A DNA stretch of 64,000 bases from Ascaphus truei (Eukaryota; Chordata; Amphibia; Anura; Ascaphidae): assembly GCA_036426205.1 (NCBI GenBank), contig CM071568.1, forward strand, positions 123,339,149 through 123,403,148, read 5' to 3'. Positions 1 through 12,220 of this stretch are shown here, piece after piece. Each line of letters starts with the position of its first letter. Positions within the stretch are counted from its first letter, which is position 1. The translations under genes and the position numbers were made by a program. Under the pieces are notes generated by a model. That model was not told the DNA's origin. It ran no database searches and saw only the letters and a list, made by a program, of their open reading frames with translations.

Positions 1-590
1 GGCCTAAGGAGAGAGTGCAATTTAATGGTCGTAACGCAAAAGTGAAGTTAGTCATCATATTTGCAAGTCTTTCATAGACCTACAGAGCAGAATACACTCC
101 AAAGAATTTGAATTGCAACCCTGTGACATCACAGTGCTGATACTAAATAAATAGCAGACATCTCAAAAAAATAAGGCGGCAACCTTTTGGGATATGCACA
201 TCTGTGTCTCAAAGTTGCTCTGTTTTGTGAGCAACAAAATCGGCGATGAGAAACTTTTGACTTGCAACTTACATGTAAATGCTCTTTGGCGTGCTGGACA
301 TACCAGCTATTATTAGAACTCGTTTTCTTGATGGAGAGAGCTTTAGACCAGAGCATGAATCTGAATGCATTGCTACAAAAAGCATATCCATCAAAAAGCT
401 GCCCCGACAGAGCACCGAGTAGGCCAGCAGAGCACCCCAAGTAGGCCAGCAGTGCCCAAACTCTGAATAGGCCAAGCGATTTGAGGAAGCAGCACAGTGG
501 CCAAGTAGTCTGAGGAGATAGAGTGGGAAAGCTCTGAATAGACAGGTTTCATAGCTTAGCTAGCTTGCAGGGAGAAGATCCAATAATCAC
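1..590. repeat. Block A, first copy (left flank of MITE)
   Basis: This stretch recurs almost base for base at 12532-13104, with many one- or two-base indels (for example ggcctaagga versus ggcctaagg at the start). No coding signal is credible in it. Around 415-460 the motif gtaggccagcag occurs twice. The block continues directly into the MITE-like element at 595 in both copies. What follows the MITE differs between the copies, which makes this block important for judging the assembly. Confidence 0.85.
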
Positions 591-1042
591 TTAAAGCTGC
601 AGTTCAGTTTTTTTTTTTTTAATTTATTTTTTTACTTCAATAGTTTCATGTGTGCAATCTCTAATTACCTAAAGAACTGCATAGCTGCAGGTCAATTCGT
701 TCTCCATGTATTGATAGGCGAAATTTGGTGACATAATTAGTGAAGGGATCTGTTTTTCTTCTGCTTCTGTCTCTCAGTGGAAGCTCATGAATATTGATGA
801 GCACTCCTGCACTGACATGTGCTAGAGGGAGGGCAGGGCTGACAAAGGGGTGTGCCAGGGCTTGTGACAGGACATGAAGGGGCAGTGCCTTAGCAAATGG
901 CTGTTAAAATAGAATATAAGTAAATTGGTCTTTCAAAGTTGTTTTTTTAAAAACAGAAAATGCTAAAAGTATTTTTCTTACTACAGAACTGATTTATTAA
1001 AAAAAACACACATGCAGGATATTGACTGAACTGCAGCTTTTT
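591..1042. mobile_element. MITE-like DNA transposon with TTAA-adjacent inverted termini
   Basis: The left end reads TTAA followed by AGCTGCAGTTCAGT (591-608). The right end reads ACTGAACTGCAGCT (about 1025-1038), which is the inverted complement, so the element is about 444 bp with termini of at least 14 bp. The 3' copy at 34718-34832 ends in CTGCAGCT followed by TTAA, giving a TTAA target duplication. TTAA targeting is known for piggyBac and for Kolobok/T2-type elements; the family here is not decided. No transposase is encoded, so the element is non-autonomous. At this copy the right TTAA is replaced by TTTT, and the flanking DNA differs from that at the other copy. Confidence 0.7.
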
Positions 1043-2950
1043 TCCTCACCATCAATGCCGCCTGTATAAAAACTTTTCGTATGTTTTCACCTTTCCAGGT
1101 CGGCAGGGAATCAGAGATTCTTATGCTTAGTTTTAAGGGGATATTTTTGGTCAAAGTGTGTTCAGAATTGTATAAAACGGGGTCCGTAGACCAAATGTTC
1201 CATTCTCCGATGAAAGTACCCGACATCAAGCACGTTTGCGTATAGCATATGACCCGACCCCTGCCCGGTTAACAACTATAGACGCCTCACCAAAGGCATG
1301 TTTTTTTATTAAGCAATCATATCCCCATCGGTCCATGATTAGCAACTGGTGTAAATGTATTTTGCTTGTGTATGCAATTAATGTCTATAGGCAGTCAGCC
1401 GGGCATCTACATATGCCAAGCTGTCTGCATAGACACGAGTTCAAGAGAGAAGGGCAGTCTAGGAGTGAGAAGAACCGATTTGGTTGATCGGGAAAGGTGG
1501 AGAACCCGGTCCAGATAGGCAAGGACCACTCTGGTGCACCTTTTGGACTGCCAACACCTGGTGTAGTCCTGCCCAGGGGGTGGGCAGTTTTTTGTGGCTT
1601 GAGAAGATGTTGCTCATAGGCGCGTTCCCATTGCCAATTAATTTCCCCGCCGGCCCTGAGACGCCCCCTCCTCCTCTGACCGTCAGGCAAGCAACGAGCC
1701 CCCATTCTGATTGGCGTGCTAGGACAATTTCCCATGCTCGGATTAGTCGATCAGTCGTCTTCCCATTCCATGCTAAGATAGCTACCGCAGTGGCATGTAC
1801 AGGATGAGCGGCTCATTAGAGAAACCACATTCTGTGCTTAGTCAGCAGGCAAGGGCGGTGCTTTTCAAAAACATGCTCTGTTGAAAATAGCGAGCACCCG
1901 GCTTCATTTTGGAGCCAGGGAAAGTCAGACGTGAAGTCCAAGTCTGAAAATAGAATGTAGTGGGTCCCAGTTGGGTATTTATCGCTAAAAGAGTACCATG
2001 GAAGTTGGGAACTGTTCCCCGGTCTCAGGGTCAGCCTTCCGAATCCAGGCGTCACTGAACCTATTTGAGGTATTTTTCTATCCCAGACCCCCCGTAAGAG
2101 TGTATTTTGTATACTTCATTTTGTGTACGATGTGTTTTACCCAAACAAATTCCATTTTATTCATCCCGACCTTGTTTTGCCTTGAGTTAATACCCCAAGA
2201 GGTAACAAAAAAGTGTTAAAAGTGCTTGTCTCCCGTGACAGAGTTAAACTTGCTCTGCATCCCATACTATGTGTGTGGCAATGCTAGGGTTTTTTTTTAA
2301 TAACCTGTAGCATGGAGCAGCTTCCACTTCTTTATAAAATAACTAAAATAAAAATTCTCCTACTTGGACACGCCAAGAACATGTCCAAAGCCTGTCCATC
2401 ACTAAATGTAATCTCATGTCAATTTTCAAAGACTACTGAGGTGTGTCTATTACAAAACCAAACCCACATGATGGCTCAAAATCAACACCAGCATGTAAAT
2501 AACATGAGACAGATGTCTCGCTAACCCTTGTACCTCAAGATGATAATCGTGGGGAAGTGAGGAGTGCGGCGGATAGGAGGCAGTAGGAAAATGGGGAGAC
2601 TGCTAAGTACGTTATCCAGTTTGGTACAACTGATAATTCTAACAAAAATGTGTACACAGCTGTAAAACCTCACTAGGGTGTCTTTTAAGTGTAATTAAGT
2701 AAAAAAAAGTGAGTAAACATGCTAAAGCATGGTTTGAGCAGGCACATACTACTCAATACTCTACTTATGCTACATGACATTAAAATGGCCTGTACAATGG
2801 TTTGTAGAATATGGACGCAGCAAGAGAGAGTACTTGCTGGATTGTACCAGTATTAGGCCTTATCCTATGGTGTGCCTTTTGAGTCATTTAAGCGCAAATT
2901 CTCATTCAAATACCATATGGGTATTTTGGCAGAGCAACGGCCCGAAAGAA
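1043..2950. other. Unclassified stretch, no gene seen
   Basis: I see no supported gene, RNA or transposon end here. GC content rises around 1480-1760 (blocks such as cgccccctcctcctctgacc), then AT-rich DNA follows. Reading frames of up to about 116 codons exist on both strands around 1385-1807 but overlap each other and match no family I recognise. An old LTR or DNA-transposon remnant is possible but cannot be shown. Confidence 0.3.
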
Positions 2951-2952
2951 AA

Positions 2953-3078
2953 GGAGAGGCAGAGATAAGATAGAGAGAGATATAGGAGAGAGATAGCGCG
3001 ATACAGATAGAGATAGAGTATCCAGAGAGGCGGAGAGAGAGAAGAGAGTATTAGGAGAGAGATAGAGAGATATAGAAT
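2953..3078 (+). repeat. GA/GATA-rich simple repeat
   Basis: About 125 bp of purine-rich low-complexity DNA built from variants of agagagatagag and agagatataggag. It is an interrupted microsatellite. The short reading frames crossing it on either strand are compositional. Confidence 0.85.
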
Positions 3079-3099
3079 GTGTCGAAAACACTATACATT

Positions 3100-3157
3100 G
3101 CTCGCCCGGGCGAGTGGATTTAACCCCCGGGCGTTAAATATTGGCCCGCATGCACCT
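3100..3157. repeat. Two adjacent CpG palindromes
   Basis: CTCGCCCGGGCGAG is a perfect 14 bp palindrome near 3101-3114. About 5 bp later TTTAAC and GTTAAA flank CCCCGGGC, giving a near-palindrome. They sit in otherwise AT-rich DNA beside the GA repeat and may mark an end of a non-autonomous element. No partner end was found. Confidence 0.5.
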
Positions 3158-3233
3158 GTGTGGTACTAGGTGGCGATAGATTTTTCTCTTTTGTGTGGTG
3201 AGTAGATTTGTTGGTGATTTGTTCAACCATTTC

Positions 3234-3292
3234 TTATATATTATATATATATATATATCATTCCTATCTATATATAATATATATAATGTATG
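3234..3292. repeat. AT microsatellite
   Basis: Runs of TA dinucleotides with short interruptions (tatatatatatatatatca, then tatataatatatataatg). Simple repeat without further signal. Confidence 0.85.
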
Positions 3293-6200
3293 TAATTTAT
3301 TGGCAAAAGGTTACCACCACTATACAAATAAACCGAAAGCATTCTCCAATGGAACTCTGGTACATAAGTCCCTAGGTTGCAGGTGATCTCCTAGTTGATT
3401 TTCCCTTTTTTCCCACAGGTTGTCCTGTACTGAACTCAGATTTGCCTGGTACCTCACCCGCACTCAAATTCTTCTCTGGTACCGAATCTTGAGTTGCAGC
3501 CAACAGTCCAAAGTAACGCGTCCCCTGCCCTTCCTCATCAGCTCCTTCAGCCCGACAGGGATGGGATTCCCCTACACCACCAAACACCTTCTTTATACAC
3601 TATCCTACAACTTTGCAACTTCGGGCCAGGTCTGTCTACATGGGCCAGCCGATTGTGATAAAACAGCAACATAAAAAGGCAACATAACATGATGTTTCTA
3701 ACTGCAAATCAAATTAACCCCTGGTTCCTGACGGCTGGAACCAGGCAGACAGAACAATCATATTACACCCAACAAATTGACAGGTAACAGGGTAATTCGG
3801 GCTTACTTTATTTAATAATCACAGCAAGGTATGCCGATAATCTGCTAACCGTGTGTGTAAGGTTGAAGCCATGTGCCTCCCTGTGGATGCTTGCCTGAGC
3901 ACCCGGTTAAGAGTGGTAGAAATCTGAACAGGCTTGCGCCACGACCAGCTTTTGAGCCCTTCGCCATATAGCATGCACCAATTGTATCTAGATGACTGCC
4001 TGGTCCACATCATTCCCCACAGAACTTCTGCTTTGTTGGGTCCTCGCTTCGGTTGACCCTATTAGTGAACCCCGACCTAATCGTGGCGATCGACACAGGA
4101 GAACGGATTGATCTCATTTAGCTATCAACGTATCAATGTGTAGATTGTATTTGCATCATGGAATTTAAAACGGCAGCTTGAACTGCTGCTTTAAGTAAGT
4201 GGCTAAGACTTATTGGAGACATACATTCGATTTTGTACTTTTACCTTTATACATTTAACTAACTCCTCCTCATATAAGTGTTCAGTTGAAACCCCTACGC
4301 TTTGTACTTAGAATTTTACAAAAGCTGGTTTTAAAAACTTGCATATACATTATTTGTAACTGCAGTCAAAAAGTTACCTTACTTGTAGGGGGTAAATACT
4401 TCTGCTTATTTAGACCATATCCGGCAATACAAGGAGCTTTCAAAATAACTATCATTCCATGCCAGTACAAGAGACTCTCGTTCCATCCCTTCAGTGTTGG
4501 AGGAAAGTGAGATTTCCCCACGACAAAGGAAAGGGTTCTTTACAGTAGGGGGGGCATAGTTTTTTTTTTTTTTTCCGTGCACCCCCCTGCCGCGGTCACC
4601 TCAGCCCACAGGCCCGCTACAAGTTGACGTCATGCATTGCCATGGCACGCTTGTGAGCCAAGGTATATAAAGTTTACGAGGTCTCTGCATCTCCCCTGGC
4701 AACTGTATTTAAGTGCCTTCGGTGAAGCGTCTGGGGCCTCTGTAACTCACGCCCCCCCGCTACTCAGTCTCGCGCCCCCAGTTTTGCTCACCGCTCGTTA
4801 TCATGTAAGGGCATTAAAATTTGATTTACGTTACGATGGCAGTACAACATAGTTCTTCAAAAAAGGTTGGACAGGGTTTATAGAAAGGAAAGGTATACAG
4901 GTATACTAATAAGTAAACCTAATGGGAAGGATGTTGAGTCATGGATATCTGTTTGCCAATTCTTGGATGTCGGAAGAATTTATTGTTATCCTTATGAGAC
5001 ATCTTGGATAATGTTCACATCACTGGGGTTTCTGTTTACCTTCCTCTGGGAAATATACTTGTAAATTACAAATATAGATACTATCTTGTCTAAATATACA
5101 TAGGTTAACGCTAACGGACAATGTGTTTTTTTCGATCTTATTGACTATGCACTATTCACACACGCGTGGGGGTTATAGAAGTTTGGTGTGTATGGTGAAT
5201 TTGCCCCAACACACTTTATGATAATAGCAGTCATTCTAACGTCCTCTACTCATCCTAAAGCATATTTCTTTTTCTCCCCCTAAAAATAATAAATTTATTG
5301 TATAAGCCCGACAGGGTACTGTAGCTATGATTCAGATATTTTTTTTCTTCTCACATTTTTGCTGTGTTTTTCAAACAAATAAAACATGCGCTCACTAAAA
5401 AGTTTTTTTTTTTTTAGTATTTGAATATACTGTAGCTTGTGCACAAATACAATGCAATTCCTATGTAACTGTAGCTTGTCCCAAAACCAAATAACTATAA
5501 TGTCAAAAACATTCACACAAAAATTGTGACTCTTTTGCAACATCTCCGTTGAGATCTTTCCCCTCGCCAGTTAATACCTTACAACAAGACCAAGTTACCC
5601 CTCAGTGTAAAAACATTTATTAATTAATTATAATCAAGCGTAAAGACTCTGGAAGTGCAAAGGATTTAGGTGGCACAGATTAACTCACATGCCTGGCCTT
5701 GCATTCCGTTCAATACCATAATGACGAGAGTCCACAATTCCGTTGCTTAAACAGTGACATCACTGATACGAATGGAGACTGTGGTTAACCAGTCACTTGA
5801 ATGGGCTTAATGAATCTTCAGTTCTGGCTTAGCACTTGTTTTCGTAAATGGGGCTCAAAAAATATAACATGAACATGGAGGAGGGAACCAATAACGTAAG
5901 CAACATATTAATACTTTTAACAATCACTGCTTCGGAGGGGTTCTTAAAACTAGGGATTATTCTGATTTCATTAAACTGCGAAGTGCCGATCATAGCAATA
6001 TCCACACAGAATCCCATTAGCGCAGCAACGGGTACGTTATATATAAATATCAAGGATTATTAGAGTAGATGAAACAGGTCTGGGGCGAGTAAAAATACAC
6101 ATCACACCAAAAGGACTATGTGCAACCCTTCCCCAGAGACATTCTATGGGGAAAACACCTCTGTTTCCACTCTTGCCTTTTATAAAATCAAATGGGGAAT

Positions 6201-7076
6201 GGCTTTCTTCATACTGTAGTAACAAGACAATATCAGTTCAGGGTAGAGGACCAATGCCATCAAAACATTCACCAAATGAACAATGTTTATAACAATTCAT
6301 TCAACGGGCTGTTCCAAGTTAATGAAAAAAATATCTAAACGGAGTGTCACCCGGAGTGACTGTGCTCACGGATCTCAGGTGACCCATGATTTCCCAAGAT
6401 ATTTAAACTAAATAGGTCATGTATTGACAAACTAAAACTGCCAGGTCACCAATAGAAAGTTGTACTCCTTCTCCAGATGTGGCAGCTTTATAATTGCTTG
6501 CCAGGATCAAAAGCATGAACCAGAACGCACATCTCTCTTGAAGCCAATGATCCCCTCCCAAAAAAAAAAACCAGCCAAGACAGTGCTGCTTACACATTCA
6601 GATATATATATATATATGCAACTGCAGCAAGTCCAATATAACAACATGCTTATTTTAACCACAATAGAGATTGTGTTTCAAAGGCGGCAGATGACATGTA
6701 TTTCTCTCAATAATTATAATGTTCACGTAGATAGGCAAAATAAGCCTCCAACAGGTAGGAAGACTAACGAAATACTCCTGCTTTTGAAGTATTTGTTAAA
6801 TTTATTTTTGTATGTTCCTCACCCCTTCCCCGTCCCCTTCCCCCCCGTCACCCCTGCTCGCCCCCCCCCCATACAACCCCATCTGGCGGCTGTCAACACA
6901 CCAGAAGTTGAGTGACTTCTGGTGGACCACTGTGCTTGCCCAGCCCCAGCCTTATGCTTTATCACCAAGCTCCCTCAAATTCTGCTACTCCTCTTTCGCA
7001 CCCACGTCAGCGAAGCCACCAAAGCCCCATCTCACCCGCCGCATGCCCCCCGCCTGACCTGCACAACCCAACTCTG
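3293..7076. other. Unclassified stretch, no gene seen
   Basis: No supported gene. Small items: a fragment at about 4170-4194 (gcttgaactgctgctttaag) resembling the MITE-type terminus; a TGACGTCA octamer near 4624 with tatataaa about 35 bp downstream, suggestive of a promoter or transposon end but without a transcript to attach; a poly-T run at 4560-4574; a TA run at 6602-6616; and a C-rich tract at 6823-6870. All reading frames are short and unrecognised. Confidence 0.3.
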
Positions 7077-7142
7077 CTCTCCCGAGCACTCTACCCGTGC
7101 TTCTGTTCCCCCATCCTTAGATACCCTTCTGCTTCCTCCCAG

Positions 7143-7189
7143 TATAGATTCCAGCTTCAGTGGAATATTGTCACCATGCGCTCACGTAG
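7143..7189 (+). other. Candidate internal exon (weak)
   Basis: A pyrimidine-rich tract ending in tgcttcctcccag precedes position 7143. Position 7189 is followed by gtaagtaat, an excellent donor consensus. The 47 bases between are open in two frames. In the frame leaving one base over, the peptide ends SFSGILSPCAHV and joins in phase to the candidate terminal exon at 8067. I do not recognise the protein. Splice-like strings arise by chance, and this part of the assembly may contain indel errors, so this is a hypothesis only. Confidence 0.15.
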
Positions 7190-8066
7190 GTAAGTAATTA
7201 TCCTTAAAACCTCTCACAGGAGGGAGGGCAATGTTAAAGGGTTTTTTATAACTCAGTCAAGTAATAAACAAATAAGAGCCCAGTTCCTGCAGTGAAAAAC
7301 AAGAAATCACACAGCCCCATGTGAAGTGTAGGCCTTCCTGAATGCCACAGGACGGAAGAGAACATCCTGCAGACCTCAACCACCAGACTATTGCGTTTCA
7401 CAATATTCTGTTGTTTTTTCCAGGTAAAAAATATATGTCCTACTACAAAAACAAAGAAACGGTGGATATACACACTGAAACGTTTTTTTTTGTTCCCTTT
7501 AATTTGTCTTTGTATATCTAGTGGCATTTTAAATCTTCTATACTCCTAGTTGGTCCTTTGAAAGAAGAAACGATAGTTGATAATCGGATAACACCCATAA
7601 CATTGGGTGAAGGAAACAGAAACCGTTGGGCCTTGGAAAATTGCTACTTGTTTCATCTTCTTAAAAAGAAAAAAGGCACTGGATACCAATATTTCCAAAA
7701 CTGGTTCAAGTATATAAATGTCATTGGCTTAGTCAGCCCACAAAACCACCAAATACTACTATGACAACAAAAGCAAAAAGTCCTTATATCAAATTCATAC
7801 TTTAGGCCAAACCTTTTAAAGGCTGACTCAAATGTACAAATTTGTTGCAATATGTGAGGAAAAACTAGCCTTGGCATGGTTGTCTTACATAACAACATTT
7901 TCACATATTGTGTAAGTCAGCCTGCCACCCTGTTTCTGACTTGCCCACCTGCCTTTCATGCCCCTCCCCTCCCTCCCCACCACTCTTTACCGATTCAATG
8001 CCTCTGTCTCTAGAGAGGGTTTCGTCCACACAAATCATAGTTGATATCTCCATTTGTTTCCCCCAG

Positions 8067-8161
8067 CCCTGTACTGTATGTTCTGCCGCAATGAAGGAAC
8101 ACCTAAGAGGTCTGTCATCAGGCTGCTGCAGTTAGAGGAATATGCGTACAGCTCAGATTAA
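8067..8161 (+). other. Candidate terminal exon (weak)
   Basis: The acceptor-like string catttgtttcccccag ends at 8066. Joined to the candidate exon at 7143-7189, the frame stays open for about 30 codons, contains a C-M-F-C pair followed by RNEG, and stops with TAA at 8159-8161. AATAAA hexamers lie downstream at 8454 and about 8530. The CxxC resembles the start of small zinc-binding folds such as Nanos, but the spacing of later Cys and His residues does not fit. The family is unknown and chance is a real alternative. Confidence 0.15.
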
Positions 8162-9139
8162 TTAATGCTTCCTAGCCTTGGTGACCTAATGCTTAGTCAT
8201 GTGAGCATGTGTCACATTAGGCAATAGAACCAAAACCTTAATGAATGAGATTTTGGCCGTCTGGACTCAACAAGTCCCATTAAAAAACTATCTGCATATG
8301 AACGCAATTCCCAAGGGAATTCCATGTGAATGAGAGCATGATGGCCATGTCCATACACCTCCCCCCACCATATAGAAAGTCTATTATTCTGAAGGACCCA
8401 AAGATTCCTGGATTCTATGACCAGTAACAGAGCACTTAATGTAAACTGTAGTAAATAAATGATGAACGGTTCGCTCCTGGACATTGCGGAAAGTAAATGA
8501 GCTCTTCCAGTTGCCAGGGAAAAGTTAATAAATGTAGCCCTTGAGATTCGCTTTATTTAAACTTCAGTCGAGCCACTGTTTCGACATGTAATTTCCAAAC
8601 ATACATCACTTGGCTTTTAGATCACAGTATACAAGCTACAGACTATATCAAGAACAGGTTAGTATCAGAATGGAGAATATCCAGTAGGTCAAATTATCGT
8701 CTATAACAATTCAACTAGCTTAGAGGTAGTTCAATACAAACCCAAGCGGCAATCTGCCTAAACCCCTATGCAGTCAAGGGTTTGTTTGTTGGCTGATATA
8801 GTTTCAGGGTATTTTGAATGGCCCCCCTTGATGTCTACGTCCACAATGTTGCAACCACTGGAGAGAACATGTGAGGACTCTTATATCAGCTGCCTGGGGA
8901 CAGTGCTTTAGCTGTATACCTACTGTATAAAAGAGTTGGCTGAAGATGCGGACGTTCAAAGGGTGGCACTTCCATCTACTACAACTTACAGTGCCTTTAG
9001 CGTATCAAACCAAAAGTTTGCATACCATGCTATCCTCAACATCTATCTTTCTTCTATCTAATATCTATTTTTTTAAAACCATTGTTGTCCTGTCTAGGGT
9101 GCAATCTATTGGTCCTCGGTCTGTCACTCTAGCCTCAGG
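8162..9139. other. Unclassified stretch, no gene seen
   Basis: AT-rich DNA with two AATAAA hexamers (about 8454 and 8530). I see no recognisable repeat terminus or reading frame worth naming. Confidence 0.3.
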
Positions 9140-9660
9140 CCATCAGATTGCTTCCATGCCCGCCCCCCCCGCACACCTCTTCATTGGTCACTACCACCAG
9201 CCACTGACAAACCGCTAACCCACGCACGTCATCGCCGCACGCTCCTCGCTCGGGCCCCTACCTCACTATGTCCCCACGTCCCCCTCACACAAAAGGTGGA
9301 TGGGCCCGGACTGCGTAGCCCCCGGTCCTCCCCTGCACCGATCCCTACCCCCATCTCGCGCGAGCCCGCTCCTTGCTCCGCCGCGTCTTCACACTGCGGA
9401 GGGACCCCAACTGCCGTCTGCAGCTCTCGCGCTCACGCTCTCCGTGCAGGCTCTTTCCCCCCCACTCTCTCCCGTACACATGCCCTCTGGGCTCTCCGTG
9501 CACCCCCCCTCTCTCTCCTCCACATGCCCTCTGTGCTCTCTGTCCGGCCCTCGATCCGCCCCCCCCCTCTCCTAGCAATGACGTTGAGCTGGGGTGCGAC
9601 TTCCCCGGCTGCAGGAGGAAGCTGTTCTGTCTGGTGTAATGCTGTACAGGTCGTATGCTG
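9140..9660. other. GC-rich, CpG-containing block
   Basis: An abrupt change from AT-rich DNA to C-rich sequence with many CpGs (for example cgcgcgagcccgctcc around 9358). It immediately precedes the CA array. Overlapping frames of 90-197 codons are open on both strands, as expected from stop-poor C-rich DNA, and none resembles a known protein. It may be the internal part of the putative Helitron ending at 12256, or a CpG island. Neither can be proved here. Confidence 0.35.
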
Positions 9661-9714
9661 TATGGTAAGCCATCTCCCCCCCACACACATTCCCTTCCCT
9701 CTCTCGTCCTCTCG

Positions 9715-11850
9715 CCCTCCTCCAACCCACACACCACATAGACACACCCACATAGACACACACACCTGTAGACACACACACTATTTAATGACCACACTGA
9801 CTGACACCACTGCCACGACCGCGCACACACACCCTGACTTACGCACACACACACCACCACCACACATGACTGATGACTCACACTACTGACTCTGACACAT
9901 CTGCCTTACATGCACACACCCACACCCGCTCGCTGCGCTCCCTGGCGCACAACCCAATCAGCCACACACCGCACACATCTCCTCTCCGAACCGCACTCCT
10001 ACCCACACACTTGACGTGCCAAAACCTCACTGCCTTCCACACACTTGCCTGAACCCACGCACACACACTGCCTGTCGCGCGCTACCACACACCTGACTGA
10101 CGCCACACTCAACCCACTGACGACAACTTACATCCTCACAACACAACCACACACACTGACTGACGCGCACCCATCAGTTACTGATGCGTGCACGTCACAC
10201 ACACTGCCTGCCGCGCTCACACACACACTACTGACGACGCACCCATCACCCTGATACTGAGCGCACACACCACACACAGCACACACACTCACAGCACACA
10301 CACACTGCTGACGCGCACCACACCATGACTATGTGTGCATACACCACACACTGACTGATTGCGTCGCCACAACACACCCTGACTGATGCGTCACACGACA
10401 ACACCCTATAGCTTTCGACACAACCTACTTCGCACACACACACCACGACTGATGCGGCACGACACAGCACACCACTGCTTCACACACGTACTACCACTGA
10501 CGAACGCAGCGACGAGCTACACCAACACTGACCTCGCACACACGCTACCGCACCACAACACACACACACCACCCACACACACACACGCGGACGCTCCGCA
10601 CACACACACACCACACACCCACACACAACACACACTGATGCGCACACACACCAAACTACACACTTACTGACCGCACACCATACACACACTACCGACCGCC
10701 CACACACCCAAACACTGACTGACGCACACACAAACACATGACTGGCGCGCACACACAACACACGCAGCACACCCACACACATCACACTGACTCTACTGAC
10801 ACACACACACACATGTGACAACACACACAACATATTTAGACACCCACTTGACTGACACAAACACTGACTGACGCACACATACACTGACTGGCTGCACACT
10901 GCCTGTACTGCCACCACACACTCTGACTGATGCGCACCACACACATCTGACGTGCACAAACACTCACTGCCTGACGCGCACCAACACGCCTGCCGCGCTG
11001 CACTACACCAGCACCTGCCTCGCCGCATCACACACACGCTGCTGCCAACACTCCTGCTATCGCACACACACACATACACACACTGACTGCATGCGCACAC
11101 AACACACCCACCATTACAACACACACTGACTGATTGCGCACACCCACACAACACTCCCCACACAGGGACACTTACTGATTCGTCACACACACCACACACC
11201 ACTGACTTATCTGTACTGCCACACACACATCACACACAGACTGCACATGGCCACTGACACAAGCCCACACAATACACTACTACTACTGCGACGCACAACA
11301 TCCACACTAACAACTACCACAACACACCCAATGACTGATGCACACACAGCACTGGACTGGCGCTGCTGCACAACACACACACGACCACACGCCGAGACAC
11401 ACCCACACACACACACCACACACGTGCTACTGCGCAAACACATCCACACACACACACGACTGACTGCTCGCCACACACAACACACCACACAACACACAAC
11501 ACCCATCACCACAGTACTGACTCTCGCACGCACACACACCACACACAACACACACTGACTGACTCGCTCACACACACCCCTGACTGACGCGACACCCTGA
11601 ACTGACGCACACACACACACACACACCCTGACGACACACAACATCGACTGACTGACAGCGCACCACCACGCTAGACTACCTCCACCACCACCCACAATGA
11701 CTGACTTATGCCCACACACTTACTGACACTGCACACACACACTGGACTGAACGCACATGCACCGACTACTCACCACTGCACTGACTCACGCCCACGCACG
11801 GACTTGCTGAATGCACACCCACACCACACACACACCACACACAACACACT

Positions 11851-11881
<31 letters not shown>

Positions 11882-12105
11882 TGACTGACACTGACTGACT
11901 GATGCACACACCACACTACTGACTGAGCTAACTCTCAACGCACACACTGACTGGAGCGCATAACACCACACCACGCACACACTACTGTGTGTGTGCGTCA
12001 GTCTGTGTGTGTGTGTGTGTTGTGTGGTGTGTGTGTGTGTGTTGAGCCACAGAGACTGACTGACGCACCACACACACACACTGCATGAAGCTGTATACGG
12101 GTGAA
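9715..12105 (+). repeat. CA-rich minisatellite with CTGACTGA punctuation
   Basis: About 2.4 kb of CACACA runs interrupted every 15-40 bases by CTGACTGA or ACTGACGCGCACA. The true unit looks like a CA tract plus CTGACTGACGCG, with variable CA length. Long minus-strand frames rich in V, C and S (up to 248 codons near 10480-11226) are translations of TG repeats, not genes. The array runs up to a candidate Helitron 3' end, a position where such satellites have been seen in vertebrate Helitrons. Confidence 0.85.
11986..12042 (-). repeat. Strand-switched TG block inside the CA array
   Basis: The array abruptly becomes TGTGTGTG with GCGTCAGTC, the reverse complement of its own unit, for about 57 bp. 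It then returns to GACTGACTGACGCACCACACA. At the switch, ACGCACACAC and GTGTGTGCGT form a hairpin with a very short loop. This is either a micro-inversion or a read-level snap-back artefact. Confidence 0.75.
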
Positions 12106-12220
12106 CTGATGCTGTAAGAGGGAGGGGGGGACTGGATGATGTGAACGGGGGACAAACAGAGAGGTGGAGACAGGTGAATAGAGAGAGGGGGAGGAGAGAG
12201 GAGAGAGAGAGGAGCGGGAA

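Noticed and set aside
4620..4680. TGACGTCA plus TATATAAA as a promoter
   Set aside because: No reading frame or conserved feature downstream. The same octamer occurs inside a transposon-like insert at 57767.
8067..8161. Nanos-type zinc finger from CMFCRNEG
   Set aside because: The first CxxC looks similar, but the later Cys/His spacing of Nanos is absent.
9296..9889. 197-codon plus-strand frame in the GC-rich block
   Set aside because: Overlapping frames of similar length occur on both strands in C-rich, stop-poor DNA. The composition is Pro/Ser/His-rich and it runs into the CA array.
10480..11719. Long minus-strand frames rich in Val, Cys and Ser
   Set aside because: They are translations of the TG/CA array, and similar frames exist in several phases.
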